From Alcanivoracaceae bacterium (GTDB taxonomy: Bacteria > Pseudomonadota > Gammaproteobacteria > Pseudomonadales > Alcanivoracaceae), in the NCBI GenBank assembly GCA_029212745.1, contig JARGOL010000003.1:219718-283717 (forward strand): DNA of 64,000 bases. Reading direction: 5' to 3'. Positions 16,283 through 23,591 of the stretch are shown here, piece after piece. The notes below the pieces were generated by a model that made no database searches, was not told the origin of the DNA, and saw nothing but the letters and a program-made list of their open reading frames with translations. A program made the translations under genes and the position numbers. Positions within the stretch are counted from its first letter, which is position 1; every line of letters begins with the position of its first letter.

Positions 16283-16771
16283 TCATGGCGAGGGAAAATA
16301 GTCATAAAACCCAGCCTTTCTAGTAGAGCTTGTTCTAGAGATATCCCCTTCGACTGAATATTTTTCTCCGTCGGCGTCAATGAGAATCTTAAATTCGCTA
16401 GTATCGTTTTTTATTACGCCGATACAAGAGAAACCCCAGGACGGATAGACAAAGCTCTCTTCATAAGGTGGAGAGGTGTAGCCCTCGGCCGGAGATCTGT
16501 CATACTGAATGCGACTCCCACAAAGTTCTTTATCAAAGCCTGACTCTGTCCTCAAGTAGATTGGCCCCACAACGGTTTCTTCCACAAAGCGCTCTGTTTT
16601 AAAGAAAACATTCACCTGTATTCTGACCTGATTGCTGTTGTCATACCTCTGCTGTACATGCATGTTTATCGTAAATGGTCCATCGGTCATTTTTTCAATC
16701 GGTGCGTAATGGTGTCTGGTGATAGTGCATCCAGATAGAATGAAAAGTAATAGAATAGAAAAGATTCTCAT
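16283..16771 (-). CDS. Cassette gene: exported lipoprotein of unknown function
   Basis: 162 residues. The N-terminus MRIFSILLLFILSGC is a short lipoprotein signal with lipobox LSGC (C15). The mature part is mostly beta-type (FTINMHVQQRYDNSNQVRIQ, FKILIDADGEKYSVEG) with two further cysteines (CGSRIQ, FSCIGV) that could form a disulfide. The start ATG sits inside the R' box of the adjacent attC (GTTAATG). It probably sits on the inner face of the outer membrane. The function is unknown. Confidence 0.72.
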   Translation of the reverse strand: MRIFSILLLFILSGCTITRHHYAPIEKMTDGPFTINMHVQQRYDNSNQVRIQVNVFFKTERFVEETVVGPIYLRTESGFDKELCGSRIQYDRSPAEGYTSPPYEESFVYPSWGFSCIGVIKNDTSEFKILIDADGEKYSVEGDISRTSSTRKAGFYDYFPSP

Positions 16772-16823
16772 TAACGTCGCGAGCAGGGGCGCCGAAGGCG
16801 TCCGCTGCCTTGCCTTGTTAGCG
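16769..16823 (-). repeat. attC recombination site 6 (55 bp)
   Basis: Minus strand: CGCTAAC (16817-16823) to GTTAATG (16769-16775). The arms AACAAGGCAAGGCAGCGG and CCCCTGCTCGCGACGTT, with the hairpin ACGCCTTCGGCG, are very like attC sites common in marine and soil cassette metagenomes. Confidence 0.9.
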
Positions 16824-17325
16824 GGTGCGCCGTGACTGCGCTGCAGAGAGCCCAGTATGGGCGCAGCGCCAGCGGCGCCCCGCGATAACTAATGGCACAC
16901 GGAACAGGACTGATGCCTGGCCGTGGCCGCCTGCCTTGATTGTGGCATGCCCAAAAGAATGCTCAAGCCTGAATGCCAGGCCTGACTGCCGACTAATGGC
17001 TACAAGGGAGAAACTGCCGGATATGCGAGCTGGCTCCTGCCCTAGATGCCGGACTGCCCTGCCATGGGCAGTGAAATCAAATTGCCATCAAGCGCTGTTT
17101 TAGAAGAATAGAGCCGAGCGCCCTAACAGTGTAGTAGGCCGAACCGTTCGACCTATCCATAATTCGACTATTTCCCGACAAGCTAAACCCGAGACTTAAA
17201 GAAATCCAGTGGGAACAAGCGCTTAAAAAAAGTTTTTTGGCACGGCTTCAGGGTAAATCCGGCCCCTTCTGGTTTATCGCTGCCTGGATAGCCGGCCTTT
17301 TCCTGTGTGCCGGCGCTGCCCACAT
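16824..17325. other. Gene-poor stretch upstream of the cassette array
   Basis: About 500 bases with no ORF I can support on either strand. On the minus strand a GTTAGGG (17121-17127) resembles the cleavage box of an integron site but lacks a matching partner half. If real, 16824-17121 would be a gene-less cassette belonging to attC 6. No intI gene, attI array or IS element is visible here. An A/T-rich tract lies at 17224-17238. Confidence 0.5.
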
Positions 17326-17739
17326 TTATTGCGCGGAGAAAGGCTGTCTGATGCTAACCGGCTCAAACCCGGAGCGGCATTGTGGCCGCGCTGTGCGGCG
17401 GCGCCAGTCACCTGACGGCAGCGGAATGGCTTCGGCGGGCGCATGTGCCTGCAGGTACAGCCAGGCCGGGCCCCACGGTGTAGTGATCAACTTGCGGGAG
17501 TAAACGAGGGGGTATTCCTCCAGGCCGTCAAGCTGACAAAGTGTTTGCCGGCTGATGCGATACACCTCACCACTGAGTCGCTGACGGCCGTCAGGGCATG
17601 CGACCGGGTAGCTGGTCAGGCTATGGAGGTTGTAGACAGGGGGCGTGCGCCACCGTCCGCGGTAGATACTGCTTTCAAGATAACGGTGGTTGCGCTCCCC
17701 ACGCATGAGGGTGCCATACACAAAAACAAGGTGGCGCAT
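17326..17739 (-). CDS. Gamma-glutamylcyclotransferase-like (GGCT/YtfP) protein
   Basis: 137 residues. The N-terminal VYGTLMRGERNHRYLESSIY is the GGCT substrate-binding loop (YGTLxxG), and the catalytic-type Glu sits in CQLDGLEEYPLVYSRKLI (about residues 68-85). The family cyclises gamma-glutamyl amines to 5-oxoproline; bacterial YtfP-like members are poorly characterised. The last ~30 residues are Arg-rich and not typical, so the C-terminus may be recently altered near the array border. Its Shine-Dalgarno AGGA is inside a 14-base-pair hairpin immediately upstream (see 17742-17778). Confidence 0.85.
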   Translation of the reverse strand: MRHLVFVYGTLMRGERNHRYLESSIYRGRWRTPPVYNLHSLTSYPVACPDGRQRLSGEVYRISRQTLCQLDGLEEYPLVYSRKLITTPWGPAWLYLQAHAPAEAIPLPSGDWRRRTARPQCRSGFEPVSIRQPFSAQ

Positions 17740-17741
17740 GG

Positions 17742-17778
17742 GCTATCCTGAGGACAACTGTAACGTCCTCAGGATAGC
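17742..17778 (-). promoter_or_regulatory. Leader hairpin covering the Shine-Dalgarno of the GGCT-like gene
   Basis: Perfect 14-base inverted repeat GCTATCCTGAGGAC / GTCCTCAGGATAGC around the 9-base loop AACTGTAAC. On the minus strand the downstream arm contains AGGA seven bases before the ATG and ends three bases before it, so a folded leader would hide the ribosome binding site. There is no T-run, so it is a poor terminator for the hydrolase gene upstream. Confidence 0.75.
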
Positions 17779-17795
17779 AGCTGGGCCGACAGCCT

Positions 17796-19439
17796 TCAGC
17801 GTTGGCTCAGGGTGCCCGCTGCGCTGTCGCCCTGGAGAGCCAGCGGGAAATCGATGGACCCGGCAAAGGTGACGCCGCCGGCAAAGTCGAGATCCAGGGT
17901 GTTGAACTGGTCATGGCGGCTCAACAGCACCAGGCCCACCTGGTCACCGGCTTCCAGCGACAACGCCACCGGTGGTAATGATGCTGGCCGCCCTGTACGG
18001 ATGGGCGTGACCTGCTGGTGGGCGAGGGAAAGGGAGGCGGACCCGGCGCGGCGCACCACAACAGCCGCGAGCACGGGCACATCAAGCTGCTCAGCTTCCA
18101 GGCTGATCACCGGCGTGCCGACACGCTGCTCGTCAGTCTCCGCAGTGAGCAACGGCACAAAGGCCGGGCGCCAGCCACCGTCATGGGCCTGTGCAAACTT
18201 CTCCTTCAGGGATGTTTCCGTCGCCAGGGTCGCCATCCAGTCACGGGGTGCGTTGATCCACTCCCAGCGGCCAGACCCATTGCCTTTCAGGGTCACGGGC
18301 GGCAAAGGCAGGGTTTCGCCGTGCGCGGGCCACTCCCGCATGGCCACGCCCCACTTGTCCAGGGACACACAGATTGATGGCAACGACGCACCCTCGCCCA
18401 GGCCAAGCTCGCCCTTGAGCCAGTCTACCGCCGCCTGCTCGGTGTCCATGACCTGGTCACCACAGTAAAGCTGGTTGTCGATGGCCCAGCCGGGCAGCTC
18501 ATTGGAGAACTGCTCACCCGGCAGCAGGTGCCCGTCGCGGTCGATCACCAGCTTTACATCCCGTCCGGCATCGGTGAAGCATTCACGCGCGGCAAGGCCC
18601 TGGAGGGGATTGAACAACACATCGCGCAGGCCAGAGATGATCAGTGCGTTGGCGTTCGGGTATTGGCCACTGTCGCAGTAATGGCGCATCTGGTTATCAG
18701 AAAGGTACTCACGCACTTCATCGGTGATGCGGCCGTCTTTGGCGTCGCCGAAGGCCGCACGCAGGTTGGCCGGCAGTTTCCGGAAGTTGACCCAGTCGCC
18801 CATCATGTAGAGCACGGACATCCAGCCACCCTTGGGCACATCACCCGGCGCAAGCGCCAGGTCCAGGTCATACCAGGTGGTCACCGGCACAATGGCATCG
18901 ATGCGCGGGTCGCGAACCGACGCCAGCATCTGTACGGCGCCGCCATAGGACTCGCCCACCATACCCACCAGCGGGTCGCCGTCGCGGCGGGCCAGGCGGG
19001 GGATATTCTGCTCCGCCCAGTCGAGGATGCGGCTGACATCCGCCACTTCCTTGTCCGGCTCCATCAGGTTGATACGATCACCACTGTCGCCATGGCCACG
19101 CTGGTCCCAGGTAATCAGGAAAGCACCCTCTTTCCACAGGCGCTTGGCTACCTGGCCGGTGTAGAGAAAGTTCTCATACAGCCCAAAGCGGCCATCCATG
19201 CGCTGCAGGCCAAAGCCGTGGGTATGCAGCATGAGCGGCGCGGTTTCCCCGGCCGCCAGCTCCGGCTGCCACACGGTCGCGGCAATCTCCGTGCCATCAT
19301 CTGCCGTGATCAACACCTGCCAGCGCTTTGCCGACAGCGAATCGTCCGGCATGGGCGGAAGCTGGTGGCTGGCACAGGCGCCAAGTAAGCAGAGCACCGC
19401 ACATACGAAAAGACGGCCCGAGAGGCTTGTTGTTTTCAT
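17796..19439 (-). CDS. Lipoprotein alpha/beta hydrolase (CocE/S9-type)
   Basis: 547 residues. Lipoprotein signal with lipobox LGAC (Cys at about 22). The alpha/beta hydrolase core follows: MLHTHGFG oxyanion strand (about 70-77), the DQRGHGDSGDR loop, and the nucleophile elbow GMVGESYGGAVQ (Ser about 164), an arrangement like Xaa-Pro dipeptidyl peptidase and CocE esterases. The C-terminal ~200 residues are mainly beta, resembling the jelly-roll of those families. It is probably anchored to the outer membrane and hydrolyses an ester or amide. It starts 20 bases after the four-gene exported-protein operon and is likely its fifth gene. Confidence 0.82.
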   Translation of the reverse strand: MKTTSLSGRLFVCAVLCLLGACASHQLPPMPDDSLSAKRWQVLITADDGTEIAATVWQPELAAGETAPLMLHTHGFGLQRMDGRFGLYENFLYTGQVAKRLWKEGAFLITWDQRGHGDSGDRINLMEPDKEVADVSRILDWAEQNIPRLARRDGDPLVGMVGESYGGAVQMLASVRDPRIDAIVPVTTWYDLDLALAPGDVPKGGWMSVLYMMGDWVNFRKLPANLRAAFGDAKDGRITDEVREYLSDNQMRHYCDSGQYPNANALIISGLRDVLFNPLQGLAARECFTDAGRDVKLVIDRDGHLLPGEQFSNELPGWAIDNQLYCGDQVMDTEQAAVDWLKGELGLGEGASLPSICVSLDKWGVAMREWPAHGETLPLPPVTLKGNGSGRWEWINAPRDWMATLATETSLKEKFAQAHDGGWRPAFVPLLTAETDEQRVGTPVISLEAEQLDVPVLAAVVVRRAGSASLSLAHQQVTPIRTGRPASLPPVALSLEAGDQVGLVLLSRHDQFNTLDLDFAGGVTFAGSIDFPLALQGDSAAGTLSQR

Positions 19440-19459
19440 GTTTTCATCCGACAGCTTTG

Positions 19460-21619
19460 TTAATTGGGGATTTCGAGGATGACTTCGCTTGCCCAGGTGC
19501 CCTCTGGAATGGCGACACGGCCGAAGTTCTCAGTGCCGAAGCCGAGGGTGCCTACGAGGGGATCACCCGGCGTGGCTGCACCAAACCCGGCAGAGGCGCC
19601 AATATCCAGGTCGTTCTTGATTACCAGTTGCGGCAGGCCACTGGCTGTATTTTCCCCAGAGATCATGGCCAGACTGCCGTCTCGCCAGGCAATCCTGCCG
19701 CTGACGTCTTTGACGAAGAACTGGGAATCCGGACTGGAGACTTCACCCACGGTGAGATACGTGCCGCCATCGAAGTCCAGCATGCCGTTGAAACCAATTG
19801 GCGCGGCACCAGTGACGCCATCGACCGGAAGCGGGTTAAGCACAAAGATGAATCGGCTGGTCTGCAGGTTGACGTCAAGCAGCGATACCTTGGTGAGTGC
19901 GTCGTAACTCAGGTCCGCCAGGTCACCGCCACCGAATATCCCCCTGAAACGATACTGGGCGAGACTATCAGTCTGCAGCCAGAGGCCGCCGGGAAGATCC
20001 GGGTACGCAGCATCACCGTCAGTAACCCGCAGGAAAAGATCGCGGGCACGATAAAGCAGGTCGCCATTGACGAAGCCAACACCGTTCTGGCCGCTACCAA
20101 ACGGTGACGATGTATCCACTGCCATCACGTGTGTGTTTGTGCGCCAGCCATCACCGGCCGTAGCACGCACGGCAGCGTCACTGCTGTTGGCCCGCCGCCA
20201 TGCATCCGGCGACTGGGCCAGTAAGGTAATATCCGCCCTGATACCGGTATTGGTGGTCGCTACGGCCTCACCATCTGCTCGGCCCTGCGGATGCAGGAAG
20301 ATGTCGGCATCCATCTTTCCGTAGGTAAACAGAAGCCCCCAGTTCACCGGAGTCACCGTGCCGCCCGCCAACGGGTCTTCTACCTGGATCTGTGTACTGT
20401 ACGCATGCAAATGAGCGTCACGAACAAGTACAGCAAACGCTGACTCACCAGCATCAAGCCCGCTGGCAAAAAACTCGCCCCCCGCGGCCTGGCAGGATCC
20501 CTGGCCTGGCACACCCGAAGTGAACGGGCCCGCGCACAGCCCGGCAGGTGCATTACCTGCCTGGATGACATCGAAAATGACCGGAAAAGAAAACATCGGC
20601 CCGGCTGCACCAAGGGTCTGCCAGTTGGTGAAACGTGCAAATGTCTGGTTGCCGGAGGCTTCACCGATAACCAGCGCAAAGTCGCTGTCGAAATCCCATT
20701 CACTCAGCAGATGCAGACCCTGGGAACGCTGTCCGGTTGCGGCCCCGTCATAGTCCTGCATGGTGTTGGGGCCATCAAGATAGCTGTTGTAGCCGAAGCC
20801 ACCGCCGCCAAGTCGCTGGGTTGCATTGACCAACCCACCCTGCCAGCCAAAACGCAGCATGTTGCTGCGGCCAGTGGTATCAAAATCGACGGGGGATTCC
20901 TTGTAGCCGAGATTGAAGGTCAGGTCGACGAGCGCATTGGGCGCACCGATAACGAACCCCTCGCTGTCAACGCCGACCCGGCCATACCCCGGGGCATGCC
21001 CAGCGGCCGCTCCCGTGCTGAACAGCAGATCGAAACTCATATCGGAAAAACTGAGCTCAGGTGCGCCTGCAGCGCCCTGCCGATAGATGAGATCGCTGGT
21101 GCTGCTGATATCCAGCTGTGCCGTACCCGGATCAGCGTTCAGAATGCCGGCCGTGTTGACCAACGTCATCGAGCCTGTGGACTGCAGGGCGAATGTACCA
21201 AGGGAACGGGAAGACTGGTCCCGGGTGGCATTCTGGAACGTCAGGCCGCCTAAGGTTGCCTGCACCGGTGCGCCAGGCAGGCCCCAGTCTGCGGCGAGAC
21301 TGAGCATGGGCGTGCCGCCACTGGCACTGACATCCAGATCAATGCTGCCGAGGTAGTCTCCGGACACCGGTGCCAGCGATAGCTGGTTCACCAGCGTGCA
21401 GTTATGCTGGTCGGCGGTTCCACCCGCACAGCTGCCGTTATCCAGGCCGCCATCATCTGTCACCCACTTCACCTGATCAGCTGTAATGCCCGGCGAGCTG
21501 AACTCCGCAGCCAGACCATCGCGCCCGGCCACTTGCGACAGATCCGCGTCGCTGAGCGGCTGCAACGCATGACCGGTCGGCGGGAGTGCACAGATGAGTA
21601 GCAGGCTCAGGCGGTTCAC
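19460..21619 (-). CDS. Large exported protein with N-terminal VxGxxG motif (cluster gene 4)
   Basis: 719 residues from GTG (AGGTG overlapping the upstream stop). The signal peptide is about 1-18 (LSLLLICALPPTGHA). The mature N-terminus LQPLSDADLSQVAGRDGLAA shares the L-x-D-x-x-L-x-x-V-x-G-x-x-G pattern with the next three genes. The rest is long, Gly/Asp/Ser-rich and strand-rich (for example FGWQGGLVNATQRLGGGGFG), as in secreted beta-helical or surface proteins, with several Cys. The motif resembles DUF6160-type proteins reported near Fil pilus genes of Acinetobacter; I am not certain of that link. Function unknown. Confidence 0.72.
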   Translation of the reverse strand: MNRLSLLLICALPPTGHALQPLSDADLSQVAGRDGLAAEFSSPGITADQVKWVTDDGGLDNGSCAGGTADQHNCTLVNQLSLAPVSGDYLGSIDLDVSASGGTPMLSLAADWGLPGAPVQATLGGLTFQNATRDQSSRSLGTFALQSTGSMTLVNTAGILNADPGTAQLDISSTSDLIYRQGAAGAPELSFSDMSFDLLFSTGAAAGHAPGYGRVGVDSEGFVIGAPNALVDLTFNLGYKESPVDFDTTGRSNMLRFGWQGGLVNATQRLGGGGFGYNSYLDGPNTMQDYDGAATGQRSQGLHLLSEWDFDSDFALVIGEASGNQTFARFTNWQTLGAAGPMFSFPVIFDVIQAGNAPAGLCAGPFTSGVPGQGSCQAAGGEFFASGLDAGESAFAVLVRDAHLHAYSTQIQVEDPLAGGTVTPVNWGLLFTYGKMDADIFLHPQGRADGEAVATTNTGIRADITLLAQSPDAWRRANSSDAAVRATAGDGWRTNTHVMAVDTSSPFGSGQNGVGFVNGDLLYRARDLFLRVTDGDAAYPDLPGGLWLQTDSLAQYRFRGIFGGGDLADLSYDALTKVSLLDVNLQTSRFIFVLNPLPVDGVTGAAPIGFNGMLDFDGGTYLTVGEVSSPDSQFFVKDVSGRIAWRDGSLAMISGENTASGLPQLVIKNDLDIGASAGFGAATPGDPLVGTLGFGTENFGRVAIPEGTWASEVILEIPN

Positions 21620-21628
21620 CAGGGCACC

Positions 21629-22996
21629 TCAGCAGAATATCGCCGTGCCGTAACAGTTACGGGCAGCAACGAAGTCGAGTTTGGGGTTTTCGATGTGAAT
21701 GGGACTGGAGTTGGGCCCCAGCGCCGACAACAGATCGATGGAGTTATAACGGCCCGGCAGAATAATCCGGTTCCCCGGCTGCAGGTTCAGCATTTTTGCG
21801 TTCGCCGCGGCCAGCCACCAACCGGTGTTTGCCCGTGTGGCATAGGCACTGCTGCAACGGGATGTCACCTGTCCGTATGCCGGATTGCAGGCGTCATAGA
21901 TCAGGTTGTTCGGCGGCGGCGTCTTTTCATAGTTCGGCCACGAGACCGGCTCTCGCTGCATGGACAGGAAAAAGCCGGAGCTGTTTGGCGTCAACAGGTA
22001 ATGAATCTGCCGAGTATCCAGCTCCAGCGACCCGTAGCCTTCCAGGTCGAACCCCAACAGAAGGTCAGGCTCAAGTCGGAGCTTCGCCGCAGCCACATAC
22101 AGGCTGCTCAGGCGGGTGCCGCCGGCGTCAATAAAGAACGGTGTGTCCCCGCCACTGCACGGATTGAAGTTGATACGGCCAATACACCCATCCATGTTGA
22201 CGGGAATGGAAAGATAGAACGGCCAGATACAGCCGAGAAACACCGTGCACAGACTGGCACGGGCCCGGAAGCCGGCAGACAGCTCCAGCCCGGCCAGGTA
22301 ACCGCTGATGGAGTTCAGCCCGGAATGGCAGTTGACCACGCCTGCGCCGGTAGTTGCGCCCGGATTGCAGACACCGCCATTTTCCAGGTTGGTGAGGTTT
22401 GATTCCGGGCCCAGTCCGGAGCCCAGCCCGGTGTAATCGCGGCCCATGCGGATGGCGCCGTTGATCTTTTCTCCACCGATCTTGATGCCAACGACTTCGC
22501 GCAAGGTTCGCGTATCATCATTCTTGATTGCCAGCTCGAGGTACGGCCGCAGTAATTCAAACGCACTGTCAGGGCCGTAATTGCCGTTCACATCCGCGTT
22601 TGCCGCATTGTAGGCTGGACGGTCACCGGCAGCGTTAATCCCCATGAAACCGAGGTAGTCGATATCCAGGTCGCACGCCGGAGACGTGGTCAGCAGGTCA
22701 TTCACCCCGCCACAGCCCAGCTGGAACTTGGCAATGTTCAGGTTGAACGACATTTTCGCATCAAGACCCATGCGATAAAAATCAAAGTTCGCCGTGCCGT
22801 CAGCCGGTGCCCCGGTCAGCTCGTTTGGTCCGATATGATCCGACAGGAACAACGAGCCATTCTGTCCGGTGATGTCCGACAACACATCATCATCAAGCTC
22901 CTTGAGCTGCGCGTTGCCCGTCACTGGGCCCAGCAGAACCGCAGCGACAAATACCACGCGCAGCAGGTGGGCCAGCGCGTCAGAACCCGAATACAT
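21629..22996 (-). CDS. Exported protein with VTGQxG-type motif (cluster gene 3)
   Basis: 455 residues from ATG at 22996, overlapping the end of the preceding gene by 17 bases. Signal peptide about 1-28 (VVFVAAVLLGPVTGNAQ). The motif LKELDDDVLSDITGQNGSLF follows directly after cleavage. The body is rich in Asn/Gly/Asp and carries many cysteines in pairs (LGCGGVNDL, PACDLDIDYL, CIGRINFNPC), ending FVAARNCYGTAIFC, which suggests disulfides formed in the periplasm. A stretch of parallel strand-like repeats (YVAAAKLRLEPDLLLGFDLE) suggests a surface beta-structure. No catalytic motif is seen. Confidence 0.72.
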   Translation of the reverse strand: MYSGSDALAHLLRVVFVAAVLLGPVTGNAQLKELDDDVLSDITGQNGSLFLSDHIGPNELTGAPADGTANFDFYRMGLDAKMSFNLNIAKFQLGCGGVNDLLTTSPACDLDIDYLGFMGINAAGDRPAYNAANADVNGNYGPDSAFELLRPYLELAIKNDDTRTLREVVGIKIGGEKINGAIRMGRDYTGLGSGLGPESNLTNLENGGVCNPGATTGAGVVNCHSGLNSISGYLAGLELSAGFRARASLCTVFLGCIWPFYLSIPVNMDGCIGRINFNPCSGGDTPFFIDAGGTRLSSLYVAAAKLRLEPDLLLGFDLEGYGSLELDTRQIHYLLTPNSSGFFLSMQREPVSWPNYEKTPPPNNLIYDACNPAYGQVTSRCSSAYATRANTGWWLAAANAKMLNLQPGNRIILPGRYNSIDLLSALGPNSSPIHIENPKLDFVAARNCYGTAIFC

Positions 22997-23591
22997 AAGC
23001 ACTCCCGTCAAATCTTGCCTTCGCCGGCGCGTTAAGAGAGGTGCTGTCCGACATGCGGAAGCCCAGCACACTGCCGCTGGCAGCATCACGCAGATACCCG
23101 GGTGTAGGACCATCATCGAATTCCAGGGCAGTTCGCCCGATATTCATCAGCAGAAGCATGTCGTCATACTCCCCAACCGCCTTGGAGAAGGGATAGGTAA
23201 CTTTGACGGCTTTCAGGGATCGCGGATCACAACCGGCAACAAGACAGGAGCCATCCAGCCCGAGGAACCGGTCTGCATCTTCATAGCTGGTATAGGACGC
23301 AGGCAGCTCGCTGCCGTCCAGCCGAATTGAGTTGAAGCTTATGTAGCCGTAGTAGTCCTTGAGCATCAGCCAGATGCCATCGCGACCAGCGAACTCCAGG
23401 CCCATACGGCATGGGTTGAGCGGCCCGCTACAGCCAACAGGGTTCAGCAGCTCATCAACGTTGTTGCGTAAGCGCAACGTCAACTGCATCCCTTCCTGGC
23501 CACTGACCTGTTCAAGGTCCGTGTCAGTCATCGGCTCCAGCGCCTGGGCACGCAAGGCGAAAATGCAAAGTAGCGTCAGCAAATATTTCAT
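22980..23591 (-). CDS. Small exported protein with VSGQEG motif (cluster gene 2)
   Basis: 203 residues from ATG at 23591, which overlaps the upstream stop as TGATG. Signal peptide about 1-18 (MKYLLTLLCIFALRAQA). LEPMTDTDLEQVSGQEGMQL is the clearest copy of the shared motif. The mature protein carries two Cys pairs (VGCSGPLNPC, SCLVAGC). Its size fits a minor subunit or chaperone-like partner of the larger cluster proteins; that is conjecture. Both ends overlap neighbouring genes, so it is firmly in the operon. Confidence 0.75.
   Translation of the reverse strand: MKYLLTLLCIFALRAQALEPMTDTDLEQVSGQEGMQLTLRLRNNVDELLNPVGCSGPLNPCRMGLEFAGRDGIWLMLKDYYGYISFNSIRLDGSELPASYTSYEDADRFLGLDGSCLVAGCDPRSLKAVKVTYPFSKAVGEYDDMLLLMNIGRTALEFDDGPTPGYLRDAASGSVLGFRMSDSTSLNAPAKARFDGSAYVFGF

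Noticed and set aside
14349-16823. CRISPR array
   Set aside because: The repeated elements differ in sequence and length (55-68 bp), are separated by gene-length intervals and share only end boxes, which fits attC and not CRISPR.
16825-17103. 92-residue plus-strand ORF in the region beyond attC 6
   Set aside because: GTG start without Shine-Dalgarno, no domain, opposite orientation to the array, includes half of an attC flank. Looks spurious.
17237-17503. 88-residue plus-strand ORF with a hydrophobic stretch
   Set aside because: TTG start with no ribosome site, and more than half overlaps the GGCT-like gene in antisense; hydrophobic stretch alone is not convincing.
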